A stretch of DNA of 37,457 nt, taken from the NCBI RefSeq assembly GCF_019243155.1, contig NZ_JAFAUS010000306.1:1-37457 (forward strand). The letters are read 5' to 3'. The notes beneath the pieces were generated by a model. That model ran no database searches. It was not told the DNA's origin and worked only from the letters and a program-made list of their open reading frames with translations. This stretch comes from Mycobacterium sp. (GTDB lineage: Bacteria; Actinomycetota; Actinomycetes; Mycobacteriales; Mycobacteriaceae). Every line of letters begins with the position of its first letter. Position 1 is the first letter of the stretch. Made by a program: the position numbers and the translations under genes. Of this stretch, positions 25,695 to 36,400 are shown piece by piece.

Positions 25695-25960
25695 GCGTAG
25701 GTAGTAAGCCTTTCGGTGACGTATCGGTCGATGTCGGTGTTCTCTGTCGCGGTCACGCGCGCACGAGTTCCGACTCCGAATACGTCGCCGAGTCGCGGGC
25801 CCCTGCTCAAAGTTGGTGGGGCCTGCTGTGCACGCACATTTCGCCGATAGCAGCTTGGGGAAAACAGATCTTGATCGAATACAGCCGCTATCTACGTACA
25901 TGATAGCTGGTCGACAGCTGGCACCCATTTTCCGCTAAGTCCGCCGACTAGAGTGTTGCC

Positions 25961-26644
25961 ATGACTCGGCCCTCTGCCCAGCCCTCTGAAGCCTCCCGAC
26001 TGTCGGCCGATCACCCCGGCGTCAACGAGCTGTTCGCGGTCCTCGCCTACGGCGAGATCGCCGCGTTCTACCGGCTCACGGATGAGGCTCGGATGGCGCC
26101 CGACCTGCGCGGACGGATCTCGATGGCGAGCATGGCCGCCGCCGAGATGCAGCACTATGAGCTGCTGCGCGACGCCCTGGAGGGGCGTGGCGTCGACGTG
26201 GTCGCGGCGATGTCGAAGTACGTCTCGGCGCTGGAGAACTACCACCGGCTGACGATGCCCAGCACCTGGCTCGAAGCGTTGGTGAAGACCTATGTGGGCG
26301 ACGCTCTGGCCGCCGACCTGTACCTCGAGATCGCCGACGGGTTGCCCGACGAATGCGCCGACGTCGTTCGGGCGGCGCTGTCGGAGACCGGGCACTCGCA
26401 GTTCGTCATCGCCGAGGTGCGGGCCGCGGTGACGTCGAGCGGCAAGCAGCGCAGCCGGCTGGCGCTGTGGTCCCGCCGGTTGTTCGGCGAGGCGATCACC
26501 CAGGCGCAGTACCTGCTGGCCGACCACGACGAGCTCGTCGACCTGTTGGTTTCGGGCGCGGGTGGGCTCGGCCAACTCAGCGCGTTCTTCGACCGCCTGC
26601 AGCAGACGCACGACCGCCGGATGCACGAACTCGGCTTGAGCTGA
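25961..26644 (+). CDS. Ferritin-like-fold protein (Rv3210c-like)
   Basis: VLAYGEIAAFYRLTDEARMAPDLRGRISMASMAAAEMQHYELLRDAL...; E...ExxH motifs of ferritin-like di-iron proteins. Confidence 0.82.
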   Translation: MTRPSAQPSEASRLSADHPGVNELFAVLAYGEIAAFYRLTDEARMAPDLRGRISMASMAAAEMQHYELLRDALEGRGVDVVAAMSKYVSALENYHRLTMPSTWLEALVKTYVGDALAADLYLEIADGLPDECADVVRAALSETGHSQFVIAEVRAAVTSSGKQRSRLALWSRRLFGEAITQAQYLLADHDELVDLLVSGAGGLGQLSAFFDRLQQTHDRRMHELGLS

Positions 26645-26647
26645 CGA

Positions 26648-27442
26648 TCAGCGCGTGCAGGTCGCCAGGTTCGAGTTGTTCATCGACGCGACGACCATCT
26701 GACCGGCGGCGTTGACGACCGAGCAATTGAGTTGCCCCAGGAAGCTGGTCGCGACCACAGACTCGGTCTGCACGCCGGGGTTCAGGACGACCATCTTCGT
26801 CCACGGCAGCGACACGTTGAACTCTGTCTGCGGGTAGCCGCGCGCGTCGGTGTAGACGATGTTCACCAGGTCCAGCAGCTGCTTCGTCCCGGTCACGTTG
26901 TAGACCACCGTGCGCGGGTTGAGCCCGGCCGTCGGCGGCTGAGCCGGCGCGACGGCCGGCGGTGCGGCGGTCGGCGTGCCGGTGGGCCCCATACCGGGCG
27001 CGGCGCTCGGCGGAGCCACGGTGGTGAACGTCTCGGGCGGCAGTTGCGCCACGCGCGAGGGGCTCGGGGACGCGCTGGGCGGGACCGACGCCTTCGTCGT
27101 CGCGGGCGCCGAGGTCACCGGGTGCGGAACCGGCGCGCCCACGGTGGCCTTGGTTGAGGCGCTGTCGCCGCTGTTGAGGATGACGGCGGTGGCGACGGCG
27201 CCGAGCGCAACCACGGCGCCGAGGATCGCCGTGACGGGGCGTTTGCGGGGATCCGCCGGCCAGCCCGTCCAGCTGTAGTCGTTGTCGTAGTCGTCGTTCT
27301 CGTCGTACTCGTTCTCGTGGTCGCCGTAGATCTCCTCGATCTCGTCCTCGGGGTAGTTACGGACCCGATCGTCGAGGTGGCGCCCGTGGCGGGGCGACAA
27401 GCGGGGCAATGAAGTGGTACCCATGGTGCCGAAGTTAGCCAT
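26648..27442 (-). CDS. Single-pass membrane protein with Pro/Thr/Ala-rich linker and MmpS-like C-terminal domain (Rv3209-like)
   Basis: Acidic N-terminus (EDEIEEIYGDHENEYDENDDYDNDYSW), TM VTAILGAVVALGAVATAVIL, and C-terminal TVVYNVTGTKQLLDLVNIVYTDARGYPQTEFNVSLPWTKMVVLNPGVQTESVVATSFLGQLNCSVVNAAGQMVV. Confidence 0.75.
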   Translation of the reverse strand: MANFGTMGTTSLPRLSPRHGRHLDDRVRNYPEDEIEEIYGDHENEYDENDDYDNDYSWTGWPADPRKRPVTAILGAVVALGAVATAVILNSGDSASTKATVGAPVPHPVTSAPATTKASVPPSASPSPSRVAQLPPETFTTVAPPSAAPGMGPTGTPTAAPPAVAPAQPPTAGLNPRTVVYNVTGTKQLLDLVNIVYTDARGYPQTEFNVSLPWTKMVVLNPGVQTESVVATSFLGQLNCSVVNAAGQMVVASMNNSNLATCTR

Positions 27443-27623
27443 GTGACAACACAGAGTGGGTCTCGGGCGCGGGTGTGAGCTGACCTGGAAGCTAATCGTT
27501 ATCGGTTCGCGACCGGCGTTTCGCTCACCGCGAACTGCGTCCAGGGGGCTGTCGGGGGTGCCGGGGCGCGGCGTCTACTAGCCTTCAGCTGACAGGCCTG
27601 CGACTTCAATACCAACGTTAGGG

Positions 27624-28587
<964 letters not shown>

Positions 28588-28794
28588 TTAATCGGCGACC
28601 GGCCGTCGGAATCACCCTGCCGGCCGTGCGCGGCTCGTTGCACAGACATTACTACCCGTGACGTGTTCGTGACCGTCATCACCGTCCGCGCCACCGTCGG
28701 CGCCCCCTGATGCAAACCCACAGAAAGCGGTGTCGGGCGGGGCATTCGGGCGCGCCAAGGTGGCCTCCATGGCCAGCTGTGCCATCCTGGGGAA

Positions 28795-29820
28795 ATGACG
28801 TCCCAGCGGCCTACGCGTGGCTCGGGCCGTGTGCCGGTGCTGCGCGACGAGTGGCGAGAACCACTTCGGGCCCTGCGCGACCCGACCGCCCGGGAGGCCG
28901 GCCGGGTCCGGGCCGACCGCGACCGCCCGAACCAATGGCGCAAGCAGACACGGCTGGGACGGTTCATCTCCACCTACGGCTGGCGCGCGTACGCCCTGCC
29001 TATTCTGGTGGTGCTCACGGCGCTGGTGCTCTACCAGACGGTGACCGGCACGGGTGCGCCGAAGCCGACCGCGAATCAGCCCGCGCAGGGGCCGCCGGCG
29101 ATCGGTGCGGTCGGCACGGCGATCATGGACGCCCCGCCGCGCGGGCTGGCCGCGTTCGATGCCAATCTGCCGGCCGGGACGCTGCCGGATGGCGGCCCGT
29201 TCACCGAGGCCGGCGACAAGACCTTCCAGGTGGTGCCGGGCACCACGCCCCAGATCGGTCAGGGCACCGCCAAGGTGTTCCGGTACACCGTCGAGGTGGA
29301 GAACGGCATCGACCCCACCATGATCGGCGGCGTTGATGCTTTCGCCAACATGGTCGACCAGACGCTGTCCAACCCCAAGGGCTGGACGCACAATCCGCAG
29401 TTCGCCTTCATCCGAATCGACAACGGCAAACCCGACTTTCGGATCTCGCTGGCGTCGCCGGTGACGGTCCGCGAGGGCTGCGGCTACGAATTCCGGCTGG
29501 AGACCTCCTGCTACAACCCGGTTTTCGGTGCCAACCGCGAGGCACGGGTCTTCATCAACGAGGCGCGCTGGGTGCGCGGCGCAGTCCCGTTCGAGGGCGA
29601 CATCGGTTCCTATCGGCAGTATGTGATCAACCACGAGGTCGGGCACGCCATCGGGTACCTGCACCACGAGCCGTGCGAGCAGCAGGGTGCCCTGGCGCCG
29701 GTGATGATGCAGCAGACGTTCTCCACGTCGAACAACGACGCCGCCCAATTCGACCCGGACGTCGTCAAGGCCGACGGGAAGACCTGCCGGTTCAACCCGT
29801 GGCCGTTCCCGATCGCCTGA
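28795..29820 (+). CDS. DUF3152 membrane-anchored protein with HExxHxxGxxH motif (Rv3207c-like)
   Basis: TM YALPILVVLTALVLYQTV; extracellular domain with VINHEVGHAIGYLHHEPCEQQGALAPVMMQQ. Confidence 0.88.
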   Translation: MTSQRPTRGSGRVPVLRDEWREPLRALRDPTAREAGRVRADRDRPNQWRKQTRLGRFISTYGWRAYALPILVVLTALVLYQTVTGTGAPKPTANQPAQGPPAIGAVGTAIMDAPPRGLAAFDANLPAGTLPDGGPFTEAGDKTFQVVPGTTPQIGQGTAKVFRYTVEVENGIDPTMIGGVDAFANMVDQTLSNPKGWTHNPQFAFIRIDNGKPDFRISLASPVTVREGCGYEFRLETSCYNPVFGANREARVFINEARWVRGAVPFEGDIGSYRQYVINHEVGHAIGYLHHEPCEQQGALAPVMMQQTFSTSNNDAAQFDPDVVKADGKTCRFNPWPFPIA

Positions 29821-29857
29821 TTACTGCGTCTGCCGCGTGATTGAGGAGGTGTTGTAG

Positions 29858-31036
29858 TTGTCGACTTCGTTGCCGCCGCTTGTCGAGCCCGCGGCCCAGC
29901 TGACTCGCGACGAGGTGGCCCGCTACAGCCGCCACCTGATCATTCCCGACCTGGGTGTCGACGGTCAGAAGCGACTCAAGAACGCCCGGGTGCTGGTGAT
30001 CGGCGCGGGCGGCCTCGGTTCCCCGACGCTGCTGTATCTGGCCGCCGCCGGCGTGGGCACGCTCGGCATCGTCGACTTCGACGTCGTCGACGAGTCGAAC
30101 CTGCAGCGGCAGATCATTCACGGCGTCGCCGACGTCGGGCGGCCCAAGACCCAGTCGGCGCGCGAGTCGATCGCCGCGATCAATCCGCTGGTCGACGTGC
30201 GGTTGCACGAGTTCCGGCTGGACGCGAGCAACGCCGTCGACCTGTTCAGGCAGTACGACCTGATCGTGGACGGCGCCGACAACTTCGCCACCCGGTATCT
30301 GGTCAACGACGCCGCGGTGCTGGCCGGCAAGCCGTACGTGTGGGGGTCGATTTACCGCTTCGAGGGCCAGGTCTCGGTCTTCTGGGAGGACGCCCCCGGC
30401 GGGCGGGGCCTCAACTATCGCGACCTGTATCCCGAACCGCCCCCGGCGGGAACGGTTCCCTCGTGCGCCGAGGGCGGGGTGCTCGGGATCATCTGCGCGT
30501 CCATCGCGTCGGTCATGGGCACCGAGGCGATCAAGCTCATCACCGGGATCGGCGAATCGCTGCTGGGCCGGTTGATGGTGTACGACGCGCTGGACATGAG
30601 CTATCGCACGATCACGGTCCGCAGGGACCCGTCGGAGGCCTTCCGGCCGAAGATCTCCGCGCTGGTCGACTACGAGCAGTTGTGTGGCGTGGTGTCCGAC
30701 GGCACGGGCAGCGAAGCCGGCATCACGCCGCGGGAGTTGCGCGACATGCTGGACTCCGGCAAGAAGCTGGCGCTGATCGACGTTCGCGAGCCCGCGGAGT
30801 GGGACATCGTGCACATCGAAGGGGCCCAACTGATCCCGCAGTCGTTGATCAATTCCGGTGAGGGGCTGGCAAAGCTGCCGCAGGACCGCACGCCGGTGCT
30901 GTATTGCAAGACGGGAGTGCGCTCGGCCGCGACGCTGGCGGCGGTGCGCAAGGCCGGATTCCCCGATGCGGTGCATCTGCAGGGCGGCATCGTGGCCTGG
31001 GCGCAACAGATGCAACCCGACATGACGATGTACTGA
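29858..31036 (+). CDS. moeZ: Adenylyltransferase/sulfurtransferase MoeZ (ThiF/MoeB domain + rhodanese)
   Basis: RYSRHLIIPDLGVDGQKRLKNARVLVIGAGGLGSPTLLYLAAAGVGTLGIVD...; C-terminal rhodanese VLYCKTGVRSA. TTG start with GAGGAGGT SD at 29843-29850. Confidence 0.93.
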   Translation: MSTSLPPLVEPAAQLTRDEVARYSRHLIIPDLGVDGQKRLKNARVLVIGAGGLGSPTLLYLAAAGVGTLGIVDFDVVDESNLQRQIIHGVADVGRPKTQSARESIAAINPLVDVRLHEFRLDASNAVDLFRQYDLIVDGADNFATRYLVNDAAVLAGKPYVWGSIYRFEGQVSVFWEDAPGGRGLNYRDLYPEPPPAGTVPSCAEGGVLGIICASIASVMGTEAIKLITGIGESLLGRLMVYDALDMSYRTITVRRDPSEAFRPKISALVDYEQLCGVVSDGTGSEAGITPRELRDMLDSGKKLALIDVREPAEWDIVHIEGAQLIPQSLINSGEGLAKLPQDRTPVLYCKTGVRSAATLAAVRKAGFPDAVHLQGGIVAWAQQMQPDMTMY

Positions 31037-31127
31037 GCCGGTGCGCGTGTTGCTCTGGCGGCAACCCGCCGCGCCCGGCCGTGCCGCGCTGGCGGTTGGC
31101 GCTGGTGGCCTCGTTTAGAGTGCTGGT

Positions 31128-31982
31128 GTGACAGTCGAACCGCCGCCAGAGCATGTGCTGTCGGCGTTCGGTTTGACCGCCGTGAATCCCGTCTATCTCG
31201 GTGCCAGCTGGGAGGGCGGTTGGCGCTGCGGCGAGGTCGTCCTGTCGCTGGTGGCCGACAACGCCCGCGCGGCATGGTCGGCCCGGGTGCGCGAGACGTT
31301 GTTCGTCGACGGCGTGCGGCTGGCCCGCCCGGTGCGGTCAACCGACGGGCGATACGTGGTTTCCGGATGGCGGGCGGACACCTTCGTCGCAGGAACCCCC
31401 GAACCCAGGCACGACGAAGTCGTCTCGGCGGCCGTGCGTCTGCATGAGGCGACCGGCAAACTGGACCGGCCCCGGTTCCTGACGCAAGGGCCCGGCACGC
31501 CGTGGGGAGACGTCGACGTCTTCATCGCGGCCGACCGCGCCGCGTGGGAGGAACGGCCGCTGTCCTCGGTGCCCCCGGGCGCGCGGACCGCGCCCGAAAC
31601 GGCGGACGCCCAGCGCTCGGTGGAGCTGATCGACCAACTCGCCACGCTGCGCAGGCCGACGAAGAGCCCCAACCAGCTGGTGCACGGAGACCTTTACGGC
31701 ACAGTGCTTTTCGTGGGCACCGCGGCGCCGGGAATCACCGACATCACCCCGTACTGGCGGCCCGCGTCGTGGGCGGCGGGCGTGGTCGTCGTCGACGCGC
31801 TGTCCTGGGGAGACGCAGACGACGGCCTCATCGAGCGCTGGAACGCACTGCCGGAGTGGTCACAGATGTTGTTGCGGGCGTTGATGTTTCGACTGGCCGT
31901 TCATGCCCTGCACCCGCGGTCGACCGCCGAGGCGTTCCCCGGTCTCGCCCGTACCGCCGCGCTCGTCAGGCTGGTCCTCTAG
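31128..31982 (+). CDS. TIGR02569-family hypothetical protein (Rv3205c-like)
   Basis: MTVEPPPEHVLSAFGLTAVNPVYLGASWEGGWRCGEVVLSLVADNARAAWSARV...LVHGDLYGTVLF. Confidence 0.82.
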   Translation: MTVEPPPEHVLSAFGLTAVNPVYLGASWEGGWRCGEVVLSLVADNARAAWSARVRETLFVDGVRLARPVRSTDGRYVVSGWRADTFVAGTPEPRHDEVVSAAVRLHEATGKLDRPRFLTQGPGTPWGDVDVFIAADRAAWEERPLSSVPPGARTAPETADAQRSVELIDQLATLRRPTKSPNQLVHGDLYGTVLFVGTAAPGITDITPYWRPASWAAGVVVVDALSWGDADDGLIERWNALPEWSQMLLRALMFRLAVHALHPRSTAEAFPGLARTAALVRLVL

Positions 31983-32287
31983 CGGCGCTTCGGAAACTCG
32001 TAGCGGACCTCGTCAAGCGCGATCTTGCCGTCGACGGCAAGAATGCCCTCGGCGCGCAGCAGCTCCAACTGCCGCGTGGTCAGGTGCCGCGCCGGGCGTC
32101 CGGAGGCGGTGATCACCCGATGCCAGGGCAGGTCCGAGGAGTCGGTGCGCATGATGTAACCGACGATGCGCGGGCTGGAAAGCCCTGCGACGGCGGCGAT
32201 GTCGCCATACGTGACGACCCGGCCGGACGGTATCGCCGCGACCAGCGCGCGCACCCGTTCTACCTGCTCGTCGGTCACGGCTGCCAC
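31979..32287 (-). CDS. Alkyltransferase-like (ATL) DNA-binding protein, MGMT-family lacking the alkyl-acceptor Cys
   Basis: RVVTYGDIAAVAGLSSPRIVGYIMRTDSSDLPWHRVITASGRPA: PWHRV in place of PCHRV. Confidence 0.9.
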   Translation of the reverse strand: MAAVTDEQVERVRALVAAIPSGRVVTYGDIAAVAGLSSPRIVGYIMRTDSSDLPWHRVITASGRPARHLTTRQLELLRAEGILAVDGKIALDEVRYEFPKRR

Positions 32288-32289
32288 GA

Positions 32290-33075
32290 TCAGCGGCCTT
32301 CGATCAACTCGAGCGCCAGCGCGGCGACCTCAGTGGGCCGGGCGTAGGGCACCATGTGGTTGCAGTCGAAATCGAGCAGCCGGAATTCGGGCCCCAATCG
32401 TTCTTGTAGCCCGGTGATCAGCTCCTCGCTGACGTAGGGCGGCGAGGTCCGCAGCGCCCGCACCAACGTTGTCGGCGTCCCGGCGGGCGGCAGCACGATG
32501 TCGCGCGCCAGCTCGCTCCAGTACGACATCATCGCGGGGATGCTGATGCGCCAGCCGTATCGCCCGCTCGGCAACTCGATCAGATGCTCGTCGATCTCGG
32601 CCTTCAGCAACGCGGGTTCGACATCAGCCCACGAGCCCGTGGCCTTTTCCGCGCGCGGTTCCTCGACGTCGGGGTAGTCGGGGGAGGACAGCATCGCTTC
32701 GGCTATGTAGCGCGTCCACATGCCGTCGAGCCCGACCGCCGGGTCGAGCAGCAGCAGCGCGCCCACCCGATCCGGACGGGCCGAGGCCAAATGCATTGCG
32801 AGCCCGCCCCCGAATGAGTGACCGATGATCAGCACCGGCGCGTCGGCCTCGTTGTCGAGCAGATCCGCCAGCGCCGAGACGTTGGCGTCGATCGTCCACG
32901 GCGCCGCCCACGTCGACCTGCCATGACCGAGCAGATCCGGTGCGGCCATGCCGATCTCGGGCAGGAAGCCGGACAGGTGCTGCCAGCGCTGCCCGTGGCC
33001 GGTCAAACCGTGGATCGCCAGAATCCGCACCGGGCCGGGCGGACCGTAGCGGTGCACATGCAGGGGAGCGGTCAC
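32290..33075 (-). CDS. lipV: Alpha/beta hydrolase, lipase LipV-like
   Basis: ILAIHGLTGHGQRW, LIIGHSFGGGLAMHLA nucleophile elbow, CNHMVPYARP; position next to adnA as in Rv3203. Confidence 0.9.
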   Translation of the reverse strand: MTAPLHVHRYGPPGPVRILAIHGLTGHGQRWQHLSGFLPEIGMAAPDLLGHGRSTWAAPWTIDANVSALADLLDNEADAPVLIIGHSFGGGLAMHLASARPDRVGALLLLDPAVGLDGMWTRYIAEAMLSSPDYPDVEEPRAEKATGSWADVEPALLKAEIDEHLIELPSGRYGWRISIPAMMSYWSELARDIVLPPAGTPTTLVRALRTSPPYVSEELITGLQERLGPEFRLLDFDCNHMVPYARPTEVAALALELIEGR

Positions 33076-33138
33076 CCGTCGATGGTGCCAGTCGACACTG
33101 ACGCGGCTCTAGGGCGGTCGGCAGATGCGGTCCCCGCC

Positions 33139-33333
33139 TCAGCGATCATCCCAGTCGTCCTCTTCGGGGACGGTGTACGCCTGCTCGATCACGTCGGCTT
33201 CGTTGGCATCGCGATCCGCTGCCAGGTAGTCGATGTCCAGGCCCGCCTCGCCGGAATCGACTGGCCGCAGTTGATCCGCGGCATCGCCTTCGGGTGTTTC
33301 GTCGGTGGGGAAGCCGCGTTCGACGTCCTTCAC
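33139..33333 (-). CDS. Small acidic protein (~64 aa) of unknown function
   Basis: GTG start with GAGAGG SD: VKDVERGFPTDETPEGDAADQLRPVDSGEAGLDIDYLAADRDANEADVIEQAYTVPEEDDWDDR. The ORF-track start at 33432 is probably too long. Confidence 0.65.
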   Translation of the reverse strand: MKDVERGFPTDETPEGDAADQLRPVDSGEAGLDIDYLAADRDANEADVIEQAYTVPEEDDWDDR

Positions 33334-33438
33334 GATTGACAACCTCTCGTAACGGGTGGACTGCTTGACCTCCAGCCTAAGAGCCGACGCCCGCGCCGGC
33401 TGGATGAACTTGTCACACCCCGGTGGTTGCATGCAGCC

Positions 33439-36400
33439 ATGTCATACACCTGGGACGACGAGGCGCAGGCTCTGCTGGCGCAAGGGCTGCGCGGGCAGGT
33501 GCGTGTCCTCGGCGGTCCCGGTACCGGCAAGAGCAGCCTGCTGATCGACGCCGCGGTCGCCCAGATCGACGCCGGTGTCGAGCCGGAAACGGTTCTGCTG
33601 CTTACCGGTTCCGGTCGGCTCGGGGTGCGCGCCCGCAGCAGCCTGACCACCGCGTTGCTTCGGCCCCGCGCCAGCGGTCCGTGCCGCGTCGCCGTCCGCG
33701 AGCCGTTGGTGCGCACCGTGCACAGCTACGCATACGCGGTCCTGCGGCGGGCGGCCGAACGGGCCGGCGACGCGCCACCGCGGCTGGTCACCAGCGCCGA
33801 ACAGGACGCCATCATCCGGGAACTGCTGGCCGGTGACCTCGAAGACGGACCGCGCGCCGCGACGGCGTGGCCTTCTCATCTGCTGCCCGCGCTGAGCACC
33901 GCCGGTTTCGCGACCGAACTGCGAAACCTGTTGGCCCGCTGCACCGAACGCGGCGTGGACCCGAAGGAACTCGAACGGCTGGGCCGCCGCTGCCGGCGCC
34001 CGGAATGGACGGCTGCGGGTCAATTCGCGCGGCAGTACGAGCAGGTGATGTTGCTGCGGGCGGCGGTGGGCACGGCGGCGCCGCAGGCGACGACGCCCGC
34101 GCTGGGTGCCGCCGAGCTCGTGGGCGCCGCTCTGGAAGCCTTCGCGATCGACCCCGAATTGCTTGCGGCCGAACGTAATCGGGCGCGGGTGTTGTTGGTC
34201 GACGACGCCCAGCAACTCGATCCGCAGGCTGCCCGCCTGGTGAAGGCTCTTGCGACCGGCGCCGAGCTGGCGGTGATCGCCGGCGACCCCAACCAGGCGG
34301 TGTTCGGGTTCCGTGGCGGGGAATCCGCCGGATTGCTGGCCGACGATTCACGGTCGGTGATGTTGACGGTGTCGCAGCGCTGCGCTCCCGCGGTCGCGCG
34401 TGCTGTCAGCGGCGTCGCGCACCGACTGCCGGGCGGCAGCGGCGGCAAGCGGATCGACGGCACCGGGGCCGACGACGGGTCGGTCACGGTGCGCCTGGCC
34501 GGGTCGGCGCACGCCGAGGCGGCGATAATCGCCGACGCGCTGCGGCGTGCGCACCTGATCGACGGCGTGCCGTGGTCACGGATGGCGGTCATCGTCCGGT
34601 CGGTGCCCCGGGCGGGCGCGCGTTTGCCGCGGGCGCTGGCCGCGGCGGGCGTGCCGGTGGCGGCGCCCGCGGCCAGCGGACCGTTGTGCGAGGAGCCGGC
34701 GGCCCAGGCGATGCTCACGGTGCTGGCGGCCACCGCCGACGGACTCGACGGCCGGCAGGCGATGTCGCTGCTGACCGGTCCCATCGGTCGCGTCGACCCG
34801 GTGGCGTTGCGGCAGCTGCGCCGAACGCTGCAGCGCGCCAACCCGCAACGTAGGCCCGGTGACTTCGCGGATCTGTTGGTAGCCGCGCTGTCCGGCGAAA
34901 AGCTGCCGGCGGGGCCGCAATTTCGCCCGCTACAGCGGGTGCGCGCGGTGCTGGACGCGGCCGCGAGTTGCGATGGCGCGGGCCAAGATCCGCGCTACAC
35001 GCTGTGGGCCGCCTGGCAGCGGTCCGGACTGCAGCGCCGCTGGCTCACGGCCAGCGAGCGCGGTGGCCCGATCGGCGCCCAGGCCACTCGGGACCTCGAG
35101 TCGGTGACCACTTTGTTCGACATCACCGACCAATACGTGTCCCGCACCTCCGGCGCGTCGTTGCGTGGACTCGTCGACCACATCGCCGCGCTGCAGCTGC
35201 CGGGCGGCAATGCCGAACCGGTGTCGCCGGTGGAGCAGGTCAGGGTGCTCAGTGCGCACGCCGCACTGGGGCACGAGTGGGATTTCGTGATCATCGCCGG
35301 GTTGCAGGACGGGTTGTGGCCCAACACGATTCCGCGCGGCGGTGTGCTGGGCACGCAGCGGTTGCTGGACGCGATGGACGGCATCACCGAGGACGTGTCG
35401 GTGCGTGCGCCCCTGCTGGCCGAGGAGCGCAGGCTGTTAGTGGCGGCGCTGGGCCGGGCCCGGCGTCGCTTGTTGGTGACGGCGGTCGACAGCGACAGCG
35501 ATGGGCCGGGCCAGGAGGCCGCGCTGCCCTCGGCGTTCTTCTACGAGATCGCGCAATGTTCCGACGGCGGCAACGATCTGGCTGCCGTGCAGCCGATTTC
35601 AGCCCCGCGGGTGTTGTCCGCGGCGGCGCTGGTGGGCCGCTTGCGCGGCGTCGTCTGCGCGCCCCAGGGCGCCGTGGACGACGAGGCCCGAGATTGCGCG
35701 GCAACGCAATTGGCGCGGCTGGCCAAAGCGGGTGTGCCGGGCGCCGACCCGGCCGGCTGGCACGGCCTGACGCCGACCAGCACGAGCGAACCGTTGCGGG
35801 GCAGCGGCGATGTCGTCACGTTGACGCCGTCGACGCTGCAGACGCTCAGCGATTGCCCGTTGCGCTGGCTGGCCGAACGCCACGGCGGGACCAGTCCGCG
35901 TGATCTGCGGTCGACCATCGGTTCGGTGCTGCACGCGCTGGTCGCCGAATCGCACAGAAGCGGAAACGAACTACAGGTCGAGCTCGAGCGTGCCTGGCGG
36001 CACCTGCCCTTCGACGCCCAGTGGCATTCCGCCAATGAGTTGGACCGGTACCGCGCGATGGTGCAGGCATTCACCGAGTGGCGCACCCAAACCCGCGGCG
36101 CACTGACCGAGGTGGGCGTCGAGGTCGAGATCGACGGGACCCTGACCACGCCGCGGGCTGACGGCGGCGAGGTTCGGCTGCGGGGGCGAGTCGACAGGCT
36201 GGAGCGCGACGCCGCCGACAGGCTCGTGATCGTCGACATCAAGACCGGCAAGACGCCGGTCAGCAAGGACGACGCCCAGCAGCACGCCCAGCTCGCGATG
36301 TATCAGCTGGCGGTGGCCGAAGGCATGGTCGTCGATGGCGACCAGCCCGGTGGCGCACGGTTGGTCTACCCCGGTAAGACCGGGGCCGCGGGTGCCGTTG

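Noticed and set aside
23913-25700. 595-aa plus-strand ORF antisense to rhlE
   Set aside because: Mirror-frame ORF of a clear DEAD-box helicase gene.
28612-29748. 378-aa minus-strand ORF antisense to DUF3152 gene
   Set aside because: No motifs; the opposite strand has a convincing exported protein.
29792-31015. 407-aa minus-strand ORF antisense to moeZ
   Set aside because: Composition typical of antisense high-GC frames; moeZ on the plus strand is unequivocal.
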